A stretch of 64,000 bases of DNA from JBBPZK01 sp965219175. Lineage in GTDB: Bacteria > Actinomycetota > Rubrobacteria > Rubrobacterales > Rubrobacteraceae. The translations under genes were made by a program, and so were the position numbers. Below the pieces are notes generated by a model that ran no database searches, had not been told where the DNA came from, and saw nothing but the letters and a program-made list of their open reading frames with translations. Location of the stretch: assembly GCA_965219175.1 (NCBI GenBank), contig CBDCNI010000001.1, positions 2,604,001-2,668,000 on the forward strand. The letters run 5' to 3'. Within the stretch, counting starts at the first letter, position 1, and every line of letters begins with the position of its first letter. Of the stretch, positions 8,990 to 17,423 are shown in pieces.

Positions 8990-9856
8990 GTGACGAGTTT
9001 GATGGACCTCAACGAGCAGGCGGATAGAGACTTCTCAAGCGCCCGGAGAAAAGCCTTTTTAAGGCGGGTCGGGGCATACTTGCGGCGCGACCCAGGGTCC
9101 AACCAACTACTCTCCTTCGACGAGGTCAAGAGCGCGCTCGGGGCCGTCTCCCAGGTCTACATCGGGATGCGGGAGGTTCCGGTCGCGAAAGTGGTCGGCA
9201 GCGTCGGCCGACACCGGGACTTCGACCGGGCCTTCCTTCCCTCCAAAAGCGGGGACGTGGCGAGGCGTTGGAAGAAGATCGACCAGATGATGCATAGGGC
9301 CGAAGAGTTGCCGCCGGTCAGTTTGTACAAGATCGGGGACGCCTACTTCGTCCAGGACGGCAACCACCGCATCTCCGTCGCCCGTCAGCAGGGCGTCGAG
9401 ATCATAGACGCCGAGGTCACGGAACTCCGAAGCCGGGTTCCGGTGGACTCCGCCCTCACTTCCCGTAACCTGCTGGACAAGATAGAGCACCGCCACCTGC
9501 TCGAACGCCTTCCGGTGGATAGGGTCCTGCCGGAGGTCAAGGTGGAACTCTCGGACATCTCCGACTACCGGAAGCTGGCGACGTACATCGAGGCCCACGG
9601 TTTTAGGCTCTCACAACTCTGGAAGCGCTACGTTTCCCCGGAAGAAGTCTTGAGGGACTGGTACGAATACTCCTACGCGCCAATCTCCGAGATGATCCGG
9701 GAAGAACGCATCCTCGACGCATTCCCCGGCCGCACCGAGCTCGACCTCTACCTCTGGGTCATCTACCACCGCGAAAGGCTCGCCCTCGAAAGCCGCGACG
9801 AACGGGTAACACCAGAAGCCGCCAAGAACGACATCCTCAAAAAAGGCCGCCGCTAA
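8990..9856 (+). CDS. ParB/Srx-fold N-terminal domain protein of unknown function
   Basis: The middle of this 288-aa protein holds the ParB/sulfiredoxin-type motif YFVQDGNHRISVARQQGVE (about residues 121-139), the nucleotide-binding loop of that fold. The rest is charged and helical, without the helix-turn-helix of a true chromosome-partition ParB. The GTG at 8990 has no Shine-Dalgarno site, but a TATAGA box at 8976-8981 lies at the distance expected for a leaderless mRNA; the in-frame ATG at 9002 is the alternative start. Function is unknown; ParB-fold proteins of this kind may bind or hydrolyse CTP/ATP. Confidence 0.6.
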   Translation: MTSLMDLNEQADRDFSSARRKAFLRRVGAYLRRDPGSNQLLSFDEVKSALGAVSQVYIGMREVPVAKVVGSVGRHRDFDRAFLPSKSGDVARRWKKIDQMMHRAEELPPVSLYKIGDAYFVQDGNHRISVARQQGVEIIDAEVTELRSRVPVDSALTSRNLLDKIEHRHLLERLPVDRVLPEVKVELSDISDYRKLATYIEAHGFRLSQLWKRYVSPEEVLRDWYEYSYAPISEMIREERILDAFPGRTELDLYLWVIYHRERLALESRDERVTPEAAKNDILKKGRR

Positions 9857-9877
9857 CGCGCCCAACCTTCCCCGGAG

Positions 9878-9906
9878 AACGCCTGAGCAGTCCGCCGTGA
9901 GGCGTT
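9878..9906. terminator. Candidate bidirectional terminator hairpin
   Basis: AACGCCT at 9878-9884 pairs with AGGCGTT at 9900-9906 around a 15-base loop, between two convergent stop codons. There is no clear T-run, so termination strength is uncertain. Confidence 0.35.
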
Positions 9907-10810
9907 ATCTGTTCGGAACGTAGCGCCGGATCCCGGCAATGTTGTAGTAGCTGTTCTTGAAGGTGGCGTAACGCACGACGGTTCCCGGTTGGGGCGCGTG
10001 GATCATCTGGTTGCTCCCGGTGATCAAGCCGACGTGTTGAATTCCCGGCCCCGTACCGTCGTAGCGACCGAAAACCAGGTTGCCGGGAGCCGGAGTGTAA
10101 ACCCTCTTGCCGTACTTGAACTGCTCGGCGGCGTTGTGCGGCAGGTATTTACCGAACTTCTTATAGACCATCATCGTGAGGCCGGAGCAGTCAACACCGT
10201 TGCGCGAAGCACCTCCCCACTTGTACGGCACACCGAGCCACGTCTTCGCCTCGCGGACTACCTTGAGCCCGGTTGGCCCGCTAGAGGTCGTGGTACCGCT
10301 CGTCACCCGGACGACCTTGACGGCGTCGGCGATTATGTACCCTTTGCCCGAACTCCTGCTGGCAATATGTATACGGTAGGAGTCACCAGCGTTGAGAGTG
10401 TAACGACCCAGGGAGACCCACTTGCCGCCGTTCCATCTCTGGTTGACCGTTTTTAATTTCCATCCGCTGCTTGCCTTTACCCAGAACCGCGTCCGGTTAT
10501 TGTAGCCGGAATTGGAGGGCCAGCGGACGAGGACCCGGTATGAACCTTTTGCGGGGATACGGACCTTGAACCTGGCATCGTCGACGACGGAGAGAGGCCT
10601 CTTCAGGGCCCTGTAGTTCTTGCCGTAGCGTTGAGAGCTCCAGTTACTGAAGATCCAACGCCCCGAAGCCTGGAAACGGTTCGAGTTGGAATTGTCTACG
10701 ATCTGAGTGTACGGCGAGGCGGACGCACCGGGCGCAACTACCAGCAGCGCTCCAAGCGCGACGCCAAACGTTAGGAAAATGGTAGCGTAAAACCCAAACA
10801 ATCGACGCAC
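9905..10810 (-). CDS. Secreted NlpC/P60 peptidoglycan hydrolase with golvesin-like domain
   Basis: An exported cell-wall endopeptidase. The signal peptide RRLFGFYATIFLTFGVALGA ends near ASA (residue about 32). Residues 35-165 form a beta-rich domain (YRVLVRWPSNSGYNNRTRFW, then IADAVKVV), which matches the golvesin/Xly carbohydrate-binding-like modules. A TSG linker is followed by NlpC/P60: catalytic Cys in NGVDCSGLTMM, His in GIQHVGLITG, and a third polar residue, His, in MIHAPQPG. The GTG start is supported by a GGAGGGGG site six bases upstream. It likely cleaves stem peptides in the cell wall during growth or separation. Confidence 0.86.
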   Translation of the reverse strand: MRRLFGFYATIFLTFGVALGALLVVAPGASASPYTQIVDNSNSNRFQASGRWIFSNWSSQRYGKNYRALKRPLSVVDDARFKVRIPAKGSYRVLVRWPSNSGYNNRTRFWVKASSGWKLKTVNQRWNGGKWVSLGRYTLNAGDSYRIHIASRSSGKGYIIADAVKVVRVTSGTTTSSGPTGLKVVREAKTWLGVPYKWGGASRNGVDCSGLTMMVYKKFGKYLPHNAAEQFKYGKRVYTPAPGNLVFGRYDGTGPGIQHVGLITGSNQMIHAPQPGTVVRYATFKNSYYNIAGIRRYVPNR

Positions 10811-10950
10811 TGTGCCCCCTCCAGGACTCGTGACCTTGTCTCAACTATACACAGTATTCGTCCCGGAGACTCAAACCTTTAGCAACTTTCGAAGTTTTTC
10901 TATCCTGTAAGGTCGGAAACCCGAACTATTGTCGTCGATGGCAAGCGAAA

Positions 10951-10978
10951 CGCCGCAGCCGGAAGGACCGGTCGCGGC
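10951..10978 (-). terminator. Hairpin downstream of mmsA
   Basis: CGCCGC (10951-10956) pairs with GCGGCG (10973-10978), and CCGG (10959-10962) with CCGG (10967-10970), giving a near-continuous GC-rich stem with an AAGGA loop. It begins 26 bases after the mmsA stop on the minus strand. Only a weak T-tract (GTTTCGCTT) follows, so it may be a mixed or Rho-assisted terminator. Confidence 0.5.
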
Positions 10979-11003
10979 GCTCGCGTAGACGAAGTTGTAG
11001 GAA

Positions 11004-12479
11004 CTAACTTCCCGAGAATTCCGAGAGGTAGCGGGTGACCTCGACCTTGTTCTCGGTGAAGAACCTGACGCCGTCCTTGCCGGTGGCGTGAAGGTCTCCG
11101 TAGAAGGACTCTTTTATACCGTTGAACGGGAAGAATGCCATCGGGGCTGCTACGCCGACGTTTACCCCGAGCATCCCGGCCTCCACGTTCTCCCGCCAAT
11201 GCCTGACCGCCGCGCCGTTCTCGGTAAAGATGGAGCAGGCGTTACCGAAGGAGGAGCCGTTGGTGAACTCTATAGCTTCATCCAGAGAACCGACTCTCAC
11301 GACCGAAAGGACGGGACCGAAGATCTCCTCGCGACCAACCCGCATATCCCCCGTCACGTTGTCCAGAAGCGTTGGCCCCATGAAGTAGCCTTTCTCGAGC
11401 GGCGCCTCCCTGCCATCGAGGACTACGTCCGCCCCCTCTTCTTCCCCGAGGTTTATGTAGCCCTTTACCTTCTCGCGGTGCGAGTCGCGGATAACTGGCG
11501 TCAGCTCCGAGCCGTCCTCGCTGCCGGGACCAACCTTCATAGAAGAAGCCGCGTCTTTCATTTTCTCCACCAGCTCGTCGGCTACTTCTCCGACCGCCAC
11601 CAGCACGCTCCCGGCCAGGCACCGCTCCCCGGCGTTGCCGTAGGCGGATGAAATTATGTTCGGGACTGCTTTGTCCAGGACGGCGTCGGGCATGACGATC
11701 ATCGAATTCTTGGCCCCGGCAAGCGCCTGAACCCGCTTGCCGTGTGAAGTCCCGGTCTTGTAGACGTGCTCGGCGACCGGCTGGCTGCCGACGAACGAGA
11801 CCGCCTCTATCCCCGGATGCTCCAGGATGGCGTTGACCACCTCTTTGGCCCCGTTGACGATGCTCAACACCCCGTCCGGCAAGCCCGCCTCAGCGAATAG
11901 TTCAGCCATCCTCTGGGCGCAGAGCGGCGTCCGCTCCGACGGCTTCAGGATGTAGGCGTTGCCGGCGGCTATGGCTACCGGCATGGTCCACAACGGCACC
12001 ATGCACGGGAAGTTGAACGGCGTTATTGCCGCGACCACCCCGAGCGGGTAGCGGTAGGAGGCGTTATCTACTCCCCTCGCCACGTCTCTGACGGTCTCGC
12101 CCATCATCAGGGTCGGCATCCCGCAAGCGAACTCGACCACCTCTATGCCGCGCCGCACCTCGCCACCGGCGTCCTTCTTGTCCTTGCCGTTTTCGAGCGT
12201 CACGAGGTCTCTAAGCTCCTCGAAATGCTCTTCCAGGAGCATTTTGAAGCGGAAGAGTACCTGGACTCGTTGGATGACCGGGGTCGCGGACCAACTTTTG
12301 AAGGCTTCGGTGGCTTTCTCGACCGCCCGGTCCACGTCTTTGGCCGTGCCGAGAGGGGTTTCGGCTACTACTTCCCCCGTGGATGGGTCGTAGACAGATT
12401 CGGTTTCACCACCGTTACCCTCTTCCCACTTACCCCCGATCAGGTTCCGAACTGAAAGATTATCTTTTTCTACTTGCAT
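11004..12479 (-). CDS. mmsA: CoA-acylating methylmalonate-semialdehyde dehydrogenase
   Basis: Oxidises methylmalonate semialdehyde (or malonate semialdehyde) with NAD and CoA to propionyl-CoA or acetyl-CoA, in valine, thymine or inositol breakdown. The catalytic cysteine is in NAGERCLAGS; the family mark ALAGAKNSMIVMPDA replaces the usual catalytic-glutamate context of other aldehyde dehydrogenases; ITPFNFPCMVPLW and the C-terminal block PFNGIKESFYGDLHATGKDG are typical of MmsA/IolA. The length, 491 aa, is normal. An AGGAGGAG site precedes the ATG. The nearest upstream gene on the strand encodes a phasin-like coiled-coil protein; no valine or inositol genes are nearby. Confidence 0.92.
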   Translation of the reverse strand: MQVEKDNLSVRNLIGGKWEEGNGGETESVYDPSTGEVVAETPLGTAKDVDRAVEKATEAFKSWSATPVIQRVQVLFRFKMLLEEHFEELRDLVTLENGKDKKDAGGEVRRGIEVVEFACGMPTLMMGETVRDVARGVDNASYRYPLGVVAAITPFNFPCMVPLWTMPVAIAAGNAYILKPSERTPLCAQRMAELFAEAGLPDGVLSIVNGAKEVVNAILEHPGIEAVSFVGSQPVAEHVYKTGTSHGKRVQALAGAKNSMIVMPDAVLDKAVPNIISSAYGNAGERCLAGSVLVAVGEVADELVEKMKDAASSMKVGPGSEDGSELTPVIRDSHREKVKGYINLGEEEGADVVLDGREAPLEKGYFMGPTLLDNVTGDMRVGREEIFGPVLSVVRVGSLDEAIEFTNGSSFGNACSIFTENGAAVRHWRENVEAGMLGVNVGVAAPMAFFPFNGIKESFYGDLHATGKDGVRFFTENKVEVTRYLSEFSGS

Positions 12480-12518
12480 ATTCTCCTCCTGTATCTCACG
12501 CGTTTACCGATAACAAAA

Positions 12519-13061
12519 TTACTTGCCGCCCCTTCTGAACGCTTCGAGGTTCTTCTGATAGAGGGAGAAAGGAGCGTTCATCAGGTCCGTATAGGAACCC
12601 ATCGCCTCCTGGAACATCTCCTGGAAAGCCTCTAGCTGCTTGCCCGAACCTTCCATCATCTCGCGGGCGTTATCCTGGGCGGCTTTTGCCTGGTTCTCCA
12701 ACTCGCCTCTTATACTCTCGAAGAGGTTCCTGGTCAGCTCCGTGTTTTTCTCCTGGAGTTCGCCAAACTTCTCCGCGACCTGACGGTAGGAGTCGAGGCT
12801 CTCGGCGAGGGCGCGGTTGGTCCTCTCCTGGCTCGCGAGCGCCTCCTCGACGACCTTCGCGTGCGACTCCATCGCCGTGGTCAAGGCCTGGTTCGCTTCG
12901 GCCTGGCTCTCCAGTACCCCGCCGACGCCTTCCACCCAACCCTGCGCGAGCCGGACGTTACGCTGCTGCGCCTCGGCGACATTTTCAGCGGCCCTTCGGT
13001 AAGACTCTCCGAACGCCTCACCCATCTTCTGGATCGCCTTCTCAGGCTCTCTTTCGGTCAT
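12519..13061 (-). CDS. Phasin-like helical coiled-coil protein
   Basis: A 180-aa acidic, Gln/Glu/Ala-rich protein predicted to be almost entirely alpha-helical, with heptad-like spacing from about residue 10 to 150 (for example SLDSYRQVAEKFGELQEKNT). The C-terminus MNAPFSLYQKNLEAFRRGGK resembles ends of phasin-type proteins that coat polyhydroxyalkanoate granules. No PHA synthase is present in the window, so that role is only a suggestion. The ATG has a GAGAGGTAGG ribosome site. It ends 39 bases before mmsA and may share its transcript. Confidence 0.6.
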   Translation of the reverse strand: MTEREPEKAIQKMGEAFGESYRRAAENVAEAQQRNVRLAQGWVEGVGGVLESQAEANQALTTAMESHAKVVEEALASQERTNRALAESLDSYRQVAEKFGELQEKNTELTRNLFESIRGELENQAKAAQDNAREMMEGSGKQLEAFQEMFQEAMGSYTDLMNAPFSLYQKNLEAFRRGGK

Positions 13062-13167
13062 GCCTACCTCTCTTTCCTAGCCCACTTTTCCCATTCTAAC
13101 TGTTTGAGGTGGAGAGAGGGCGGGCATATGGTCCCAACGCTATATCCGAGGTAAGAAAGGTATTTTG

Positions 13168-14124
13168 ATGCGTGCGATGGTTTTGCCGGAGTTCGGTGGA
13201 CCTGAACTTTTCGAGGAACGGGACGTAGAGAGGCCCGAGCCCGGGACCGGCGAGTTACTGGTGCGCGTCATCGCCTCTGGGACGAACCCGGTGGATGCGC
13301 TGCTCCGGGCCACCGGTTCAGGGATGGGCCTACAAGCGCCGGTCATCCTCGGGGCGGACGTTTCGGGAGTGGTAGAAGAGGTCGGGGCGGGTGTGGAAGA
13401 GTTCGAGCCCGGCGACGAGGTGTATTACACAGCGGAGATCTTCGGGCCAGGGTCTAACGGCGCTTACGCCGAATATCACGTCGTAGCGGCGGACATTGTG
13501 GCCGGGAAGCCTGATTCGCTTTCCCACGAAGAAGCGGCGGCCGTGCCGCTCGCCGGTGGGACGGCCTGGGAGGCGCTCGTGCGGCGGCTCGCCGTCGGGG
13601 TCGGTGAGACGGTTTTGATCCAGGGTGGAGCAGGAGGCGTCGGCTCGTTCGCCGTCCAGATCGCCCACGTATCCGGCGCCCGCGTTATCGCCACCGCCGG
13701 GACCGCCAACCAACAGACTCTCAAAGACCTCGGCGCCGACGTGGCCGTGGATTACACCCAACAGGACGTCTCCGAGGTCGTCCTGGAAGATACCGGCGAC
13801 ATAGGGGTGGACGCAGTATTCGACACCGTCGGCGGCGACACCATAGTGAACAGCCTCTCCTGCACCCGTCCTTTCGGGCGGCTGGCGACCATACTGGGGC
13901 CGCAAGGAGACCTGACGCCACTGTACATGAACAACCAGGCGCTCTACGGAGTCTTTCTCACGCGTGAGCGGGAGAGATTGGAAGAGATGTCGCTGCTCAT
14001 CGAACGCGGCCAGATACGTCCCATAGTGGACGAAGTGCTGGATCTCTACGAGGTCGGTAAGGCCCACGAAAGGCTCGACTCCGGCCACGGGCGCGGCAAA
14101 GTGATATTGCGCGTTGCGGATTAG
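13168..14124 (+). CDS. Zinc-independent medium-chain dehydrogenase/quinone reductase
   Basis: An NADPH-dependent MDR-family reductase of the quinone oxidoreductase (QOR) type. The nucleotide site is VLIQGGAGGVGSFAVQIA (about residues 148-165). The GroES-like N-terminal domain contains LGADVSGVVEEVG. The Cys/His ligands of alcohol dehydrogenases are absent, so it should not bind catalytic zinc. I take ATG 13168 (318 aa) rather than TTG 13165, given the AAGAAAGG site at 13152-13159. It is a single gene 26 bases before egtB. Probable role: reduction of quinones or reactive enals. Confidence 0.83.
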   Translation: MRAMVLPEFGGPELFEERDVERPEPGTGELLVRVIASGTNPVDALLRATGSGMGLQAPVILGADVSGVVEEVGAGVEEFEPGDEVYYTAEIFGPGSNGAYAEYHVVAADIVAGKPDSLSHEEAAAVPLAGGTAWEALVRRLAVGVGETVLIQGGAGGVGSFAVQIAHVSGARVIATAGTANQQTLKDLGADVAVDYTQQDVSEVVLEDTGDIGVDAVFDTVGGDTIVNSLSCTRPFGRLATILGPQGDLTPLYMNNQALYGVFLTRERERLEEMSLLIERGQIRPIVDEVLDLYEVGKAHERLDSGHGRGKVILRVAD

Positions 14125-14142
14125 CGACTTCGCGGTTAACAT
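14114..14142 (+). promoter_or_regulatory. Candidate egtB promoter (leaderless)
   Basis: TTGCGG (14114-14119) and TAACAT (14137-14142) are separated by 17 bases. The expected start point falls one to two bases before the egtB ATG at 14151, and no ribosome site precedes that ATG, so a leaderless mRNA is plausible. The boxes match consensus only partly. Confidence 0.3.
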
Positions 14143-14150
14143 CTCTCGCT

Positions 14151-15455
14151 ATGGATACGAAAAAGAGAGTCAGTAAGCAGGATCTCGCCCGAAAGCTGGA
14201 GGAAGCAAGGGAACGCACGCGCCTGTTACTGGCGCCCGTCTCCGACGCGGACCTCGCCGCCCAGCACGACCCGATAATGAGCCCCCCGATCTGGGACTAC
14301 GGCCACATCGGCAACTACGAAGAACTCTGGCTTCTGGACAAAGCGTTCGGGAAGGGCCTTTCCGAACGCGAGGTCTTCGACATGTACGACGCTTCTCTAC
14401 ACCCGCGCGAGGAGCGTCCGTCCCTCAACCTCCTCGACCGTCACGACGCCGACCGATACCTCGACGCCATAAGAAAAGCGGTCCTGGAAGCGTTGGAAGA
14501 AGCCGACCTCGAAGGTGACGACCCGCTGCTCTCGGACGGCTTCGTATACAACATGATCCTTCAACACGAAGCCCAACACAACGAGACTTTGCTCCAGACT
14601 TTCCAACTCATGCCGGGCCGCGGCTACCATCCCGAACCCCGCGTAGACCTCCCGACCGGCAACCCGCCGCGAGCAGAGATGACCTTCATCCCCGGCGGCC
14701 CGTTCCTGATGGGGACAACCGACAGTAACGTCGCCCTGGACAACGAGCGCGACGAGCACGAGCGGCACGTACCCGGCTTCTACCTGGACACGACCCCAGT
14801 AACGAACCGGGCTTTCCAGGAGTTTGTCGAGGCGGGCGGCTACGAGCGAGAAGACCTCTGGGAGCCCGCCGGCTGGCGCTGGAAGAACGAAGAAGGCATC
14901 TCCGCGCCGAAGCACTGGTACCAGCCCGAACCCCATTCCTGGTGGACGGAGCGTTTCGGCTTCGACGAGCCTCTGAACCCCGAAGCCCCGGTCGTTCACG
15001 TCTCCTGGTACGAGGCGGACGCGTACGCCCGGTGGGCCGGCAAACGTCTCCCGACGGAGGCGGAGTGGGAAAAAGCAGCCTCCTGGGACCCTGAAACGGA
15101 GACCCGGAGGCTGTTTCCGTGGGGCGACGGGCCACCCACCCCCGAACACGCGAACCTGGACCAACTCGCTTTCCGGGCGGCGGAGGTCGGGGCGTATCCT
15201 GCCGGGGCGAGCGCCTACGGAGTATTTGGAATGGTCGGGGACGTGTGGGAGTGGACCGCGAGCGACTTCGCACCCTATCCCGGTTTCGAGAGCTTCCCGT
15301 ACAGGGAATATTCGGAGGTCTTCTTCGGTCCCGACTACAAAGTCTTGCGCGGCGGTTCTTGGGCGACCCGGCCCGTGACTGTTCGGAACACGTTCCGAAA
15401 CTGGGACTACCAGATCAGACGCCAACTCTTCGTGGGCTTCCGCTGTGCGAAGTAG
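14151..15455 (+). CDS. egtB: Ergothioneine sulfoxide synthase EgtB
   Basis: A non-haem iron enzyme that joins gamma-glutamyl-cysteine (or cysteine) to N-alpha-trimethylhistidine with O2, forming the C-S bond of ergothioneine. The N-terminal DinB_2-like domain holds the three-histidine iron site: His52 (DYGHIGNYEELW), His139 and His143 (LQHEAQHNE). From about residue 175 there is a formylglycine-generating-enzyme/C-type-lectin domain (FIPGGPFLMGT, PTEAEWEKAA, VWEWTASDF, LRGGSWATRP). The length of 434 aa is normal. It is the first gene of egtBCD. EgtC downstream implies that the gamma-glutamyl-cysteine route is used. Confidence 0.95.
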   Translation: MDTKKRVSKQDLARKLEEARERTRLLLAPVSDADLAAQHDPIMSPPIWDYGHIGNYEELWLLDKAFGKGLSEREVFDMYDASLHPREERPSLNLLDRHDADRYLDAIRKAVLEALEEADLEGDDPLLSDGFVYNMILQHEAQHNETLLQTFQLMPGRGYHPEPRVDLPTGNPPRAEMTFIPGGPFLMGTTDSNVALDNERDEHERHVPGFYLDTTPVTNRAFQEFVEAGGYEREDLWEPAGWRWKNEEGISAPKHWYQPEPHSWWTERFGFDEPLNPEAPVVHVSWYEADAYARWAGKRLPTEAEWEKAASWDPETETRRLFPWGDGPPTPEHANLDQLAFRAAEVGAYPAGASAYGVFGMVGDVWEWTASDFAPYPGFESFPYREYSEVFFGPDYKVLRGGSWATRPVTVRNTFRNWDYQIRRQLFVGFRCAK

Positions 15456-15462
15456 ATTGTTA

Positions 15463-15527
15463 GCATTTCAGCCCGTCAGCGCCTCAGCACTTCAGCTTTT
15501 CGCTGACCGGCTGACCAACTGAAATGC
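15463..15527 (+). repeat. 65-base hairpin built from 8-nt-periodic TCAGC/GCTGA units, egtB-egtC gap
   Basis: Outer arms GCATTTCAG (15463-15471) and CTGAAATGC (15519-15527) are perfect inverses. Inside, TCAGC recurs exactly every 8 bases (starts 15468, 15476, 15484, 15492), then GCTGA/ACTGA recur every 8 bases (15502, 15510, 15518). The region can fold into one long imperfect hairpin with TTTT at the tip. It fills most of the 85-base gap before egtC, which has no visible ribosome site. It could be a REP-like element or an RNA structure setting egtC/egtD expression. Confidence 0.6.
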
Positions 15528-15540
15528 AGATCGGCTTCTA

Positions 15541-16329
15541 ATGTGCCGGATGGTCGCCTACCTCGGCGGGCCGGAGGTGACGCTCTCTTCTCTGGTCCTG
15601 GAACCGGAACACTCGCTGCTCGTGCAGAGCTACGCCCCTCGGGAGATGCTCTCCGGGGTTGTTAACGCCGACGGATTCGGGGTCGGGTGGTATGTTCCCT
15701 GGTCCGGCGAAGAGGCTGCTATCTACCGCTCGGATGGGCCGCTGTGGTCGGATAGGAGCTTCTCAGGAATAGCGTCGAAGGTCCGGGCGAGTAGCATCTT
15801 CGCCGCTGTACGGAGCGCGACGCCGGGGTTGCCGGCGGAGGAGAGCGGGGTCCCGCCATTCTCTTCCGGGCCTTACACGTTCATGCACAACGGTGCGATC
15901 CGGGACTTTCGACACACGGCGATGCGCCCCCTTCGCGACTCTCTTAGCGACGAGTCATACGCGGGCCTGCTCGGCACCACCGACTCGGAAACCATCTTCG
16001 CCCTCCTTCTCGACCGGCTGAAAGCTGGAGAAGATCTGCCCGGGGCGCTCGCCGGGACGGTCTATCACGTCCTGGAGGTATGCGCGGAGATCGGGCTAGA
16101 GTCTTCTCTGAACCTCGCCGCCACCGACGGAGAGACGATGGTTTTTACCCGCTGTTCGTCAGACGGCCCGGCCAACTCTCTGTACTACGTCGAGGATGGA
16201 GAGGATTTCCCGGAGGCGGCGGTCGTCGCCTCGGAGCGCCTCGACGGCGAGGCGGGTTGGAAAGGAGTCCCGGATCGGCACCTGTTGTCGGTTGCCCGCA
16301 CAGGCGGCGCGGACCTGCGACCGCTGTAA
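15541..16329 (+). CDS. egtC: Class II glutamine amidotransferase EgtC
   Basis: Predicted gamma-glutamyl hydrolase that removes the glutamyl group from the EgtB product. Met1-Cys2 (MCRMVAYLGG) exposes the Ntn-type nucleophile Cys2 after methionine removal. Further class II amidotransferase blocks are NADGFGVGWY (about residues 42-51) and PYTFMHNGAIRDF (about 111-123), and GTTDSETIFALL supplies the conserved Asp/Ser-Glu. The length, 262 aa, is typical. No Shine-Dalgarno site is visible ahead of the ATG; the periodic hairpin described above lies directly upstream. Confidence 0.92.
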   Translation: MCRMVAYLGGPEVTLSSLVLEPEHSLLVQSYAPREMLSGVVNADGFGVGWYVPWSGEEAAIYRSDGPLWSDRSFSGIASKVRASSIFAAVRSATPGLPAEESGVPPFSSGPYTFMHNGAIRDFRHTAMRPLRDSLSDESYAGLLGTTDSETIFALLLDRLKAGEDLPGALAGTVYHVLEVCAEIGLESSLNLAATDGETMVFTRCSSDGPANSLYYVEDGEDFPEAAVVASERLDGEAGWKGVPDRHLLSVARTGGADLRPL

Positions 16330-16357
16330 CGCACCAGACTCAGGAGGATAAGTAACC

Positions 16358-17380
16358 GTGGACCACGAACGGGGAACGGTAAATATAGAGACGCTGGAAG
16401 GACCGGGCGACGACGGAAGCCGGATGGCCGAAGACGTGCGAGAAGGTTTGCTCTCGGACCCCAAAGACCTCTCGGCGTGGCCCAAGTATTTCTACGACGC
16501 GGAAGGGTCCCGCATCTTCGAGGAAATAACAGAGCAGCCAGAGTATTACCAGACCCGCACGGAACTCTCAATTCTTCAGGATAAGGCGGATGAGATAGTC
16601 TCCCGGACGCGGTGCCGGGAGTTGGTGGAACTAGGGTCGGGCTCCGCGAGCAAGACCCGTACCCTGCTGGACGCGATGGTCAAATCTTCTCGGGACGGCG
16701 AGCCGGTTCGTTACGTGCCGCTGGACGTGAGCGAGAGCGCTGTGCGAGAGAGCAGCGAGAAGCTCTTGGAAGAGTATCCGTGGCTCGAAGTGCGCGGCTA
16801 CGTCGGAGACTTCGACCACTCATTGGGCCGGTTGTTGGGCGAATCGGCCGCCGAAGATAGGGGCGATGGACGGTTGGTGATCTTCCTGGGCGGCACCATC
16901 GGCAACTTTAGCCCGGAGAAACGCCGCTCTTTCCTGACCGAAGTGGCAGACGAACTCCACCCAGGGGACCACTTCCTGCTCGGCATGGACCTCGTAAAAG
17001 ACGCCCGCACCCTCGAAGCCGCCTACAACGACGCCGCCGGGGTGACGGCCCACTTCGACAAGAACATGCTCGCGGTGTTGAACGACCGTCTCGGGGCGGA
17101 CTTCGACCTGGATCTCTTCACCCACCGGGCCAACTACGATGCCGAGAACCAGCGCATAGAAATGTGGCTCTACTCCGAACGAGACCAAGAAGTCCATATC
17201 CAGGCGGCTGATCTCAGCGTTCGTTTCGGAGAGGGCGAAGGAATGCGAACAGAGATCAGCACGAAGTTCACACCCGAGTCGGCCACCGGAACGCTTGAGG
17301 AGGCGGGTCTCGAAATGCTGAACCTCTACACGGACGCCAGGGACTATTTCGGGCTCGCGCTCGGGAGGGCGGGAGGGTAA
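16358..17380 (+). CDS. egtD: L-histidine N-alpha-methyltransferase EgtD
   Basis: Transfers three methyl groups from S-adenosylmethionine to histidine, the first step of ergothioneine synthesis. The SAM site LVELGSGSASKTRTLLDAM (about residues 88-106) and the early motif PKYFYDAEGSRIFEEITEQP are diagnostic, as are IFLGGTIGNFSP and LLGMDLVKDA. It has 340 aa. The GTG start at 16358 follows an AGGAGG site. EgtA (glutamate-cysteine ligase) and EgtE (C-S lyase) do not follow, so these steps must be encoded elsewhere or carried out by other enzymes. Confidence 0.94.
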   Translation: MDHERGTVNIETLEGPGDDGSRMAEDVREGLLSDPKDLSAWPKYFYDAEGSRIFEEITEQPEYYQTRTELSILQDKADEIVSRTRCRELVELGSGSASKTRTLLDAMVKSSRDGEPVRYVPLDVSESAVRESSEKLLEEYPWLEVRGYVGDFDHSLGRLLGESAAEDRGDGRLVIFLGGTIGNFSPEKRRSFLTEVADELHPGDHFLLGMDLVKDARTLEAAYNDAAGVTAHFDKNMLAVLNDRLGADFDLDLFTHRANYDAENQRIEMWLYSERDQEVHIQAADLSVRFGEGEGMRTEISTKFTPESATGTLEEAGLEMLNLYTDARDYFGLALGRAGG

Positions 17381-17423
17381 GCAACGCTCCCGGAGAGACT
17401 CGCTCTTACGGCGGGCTTCTTTG

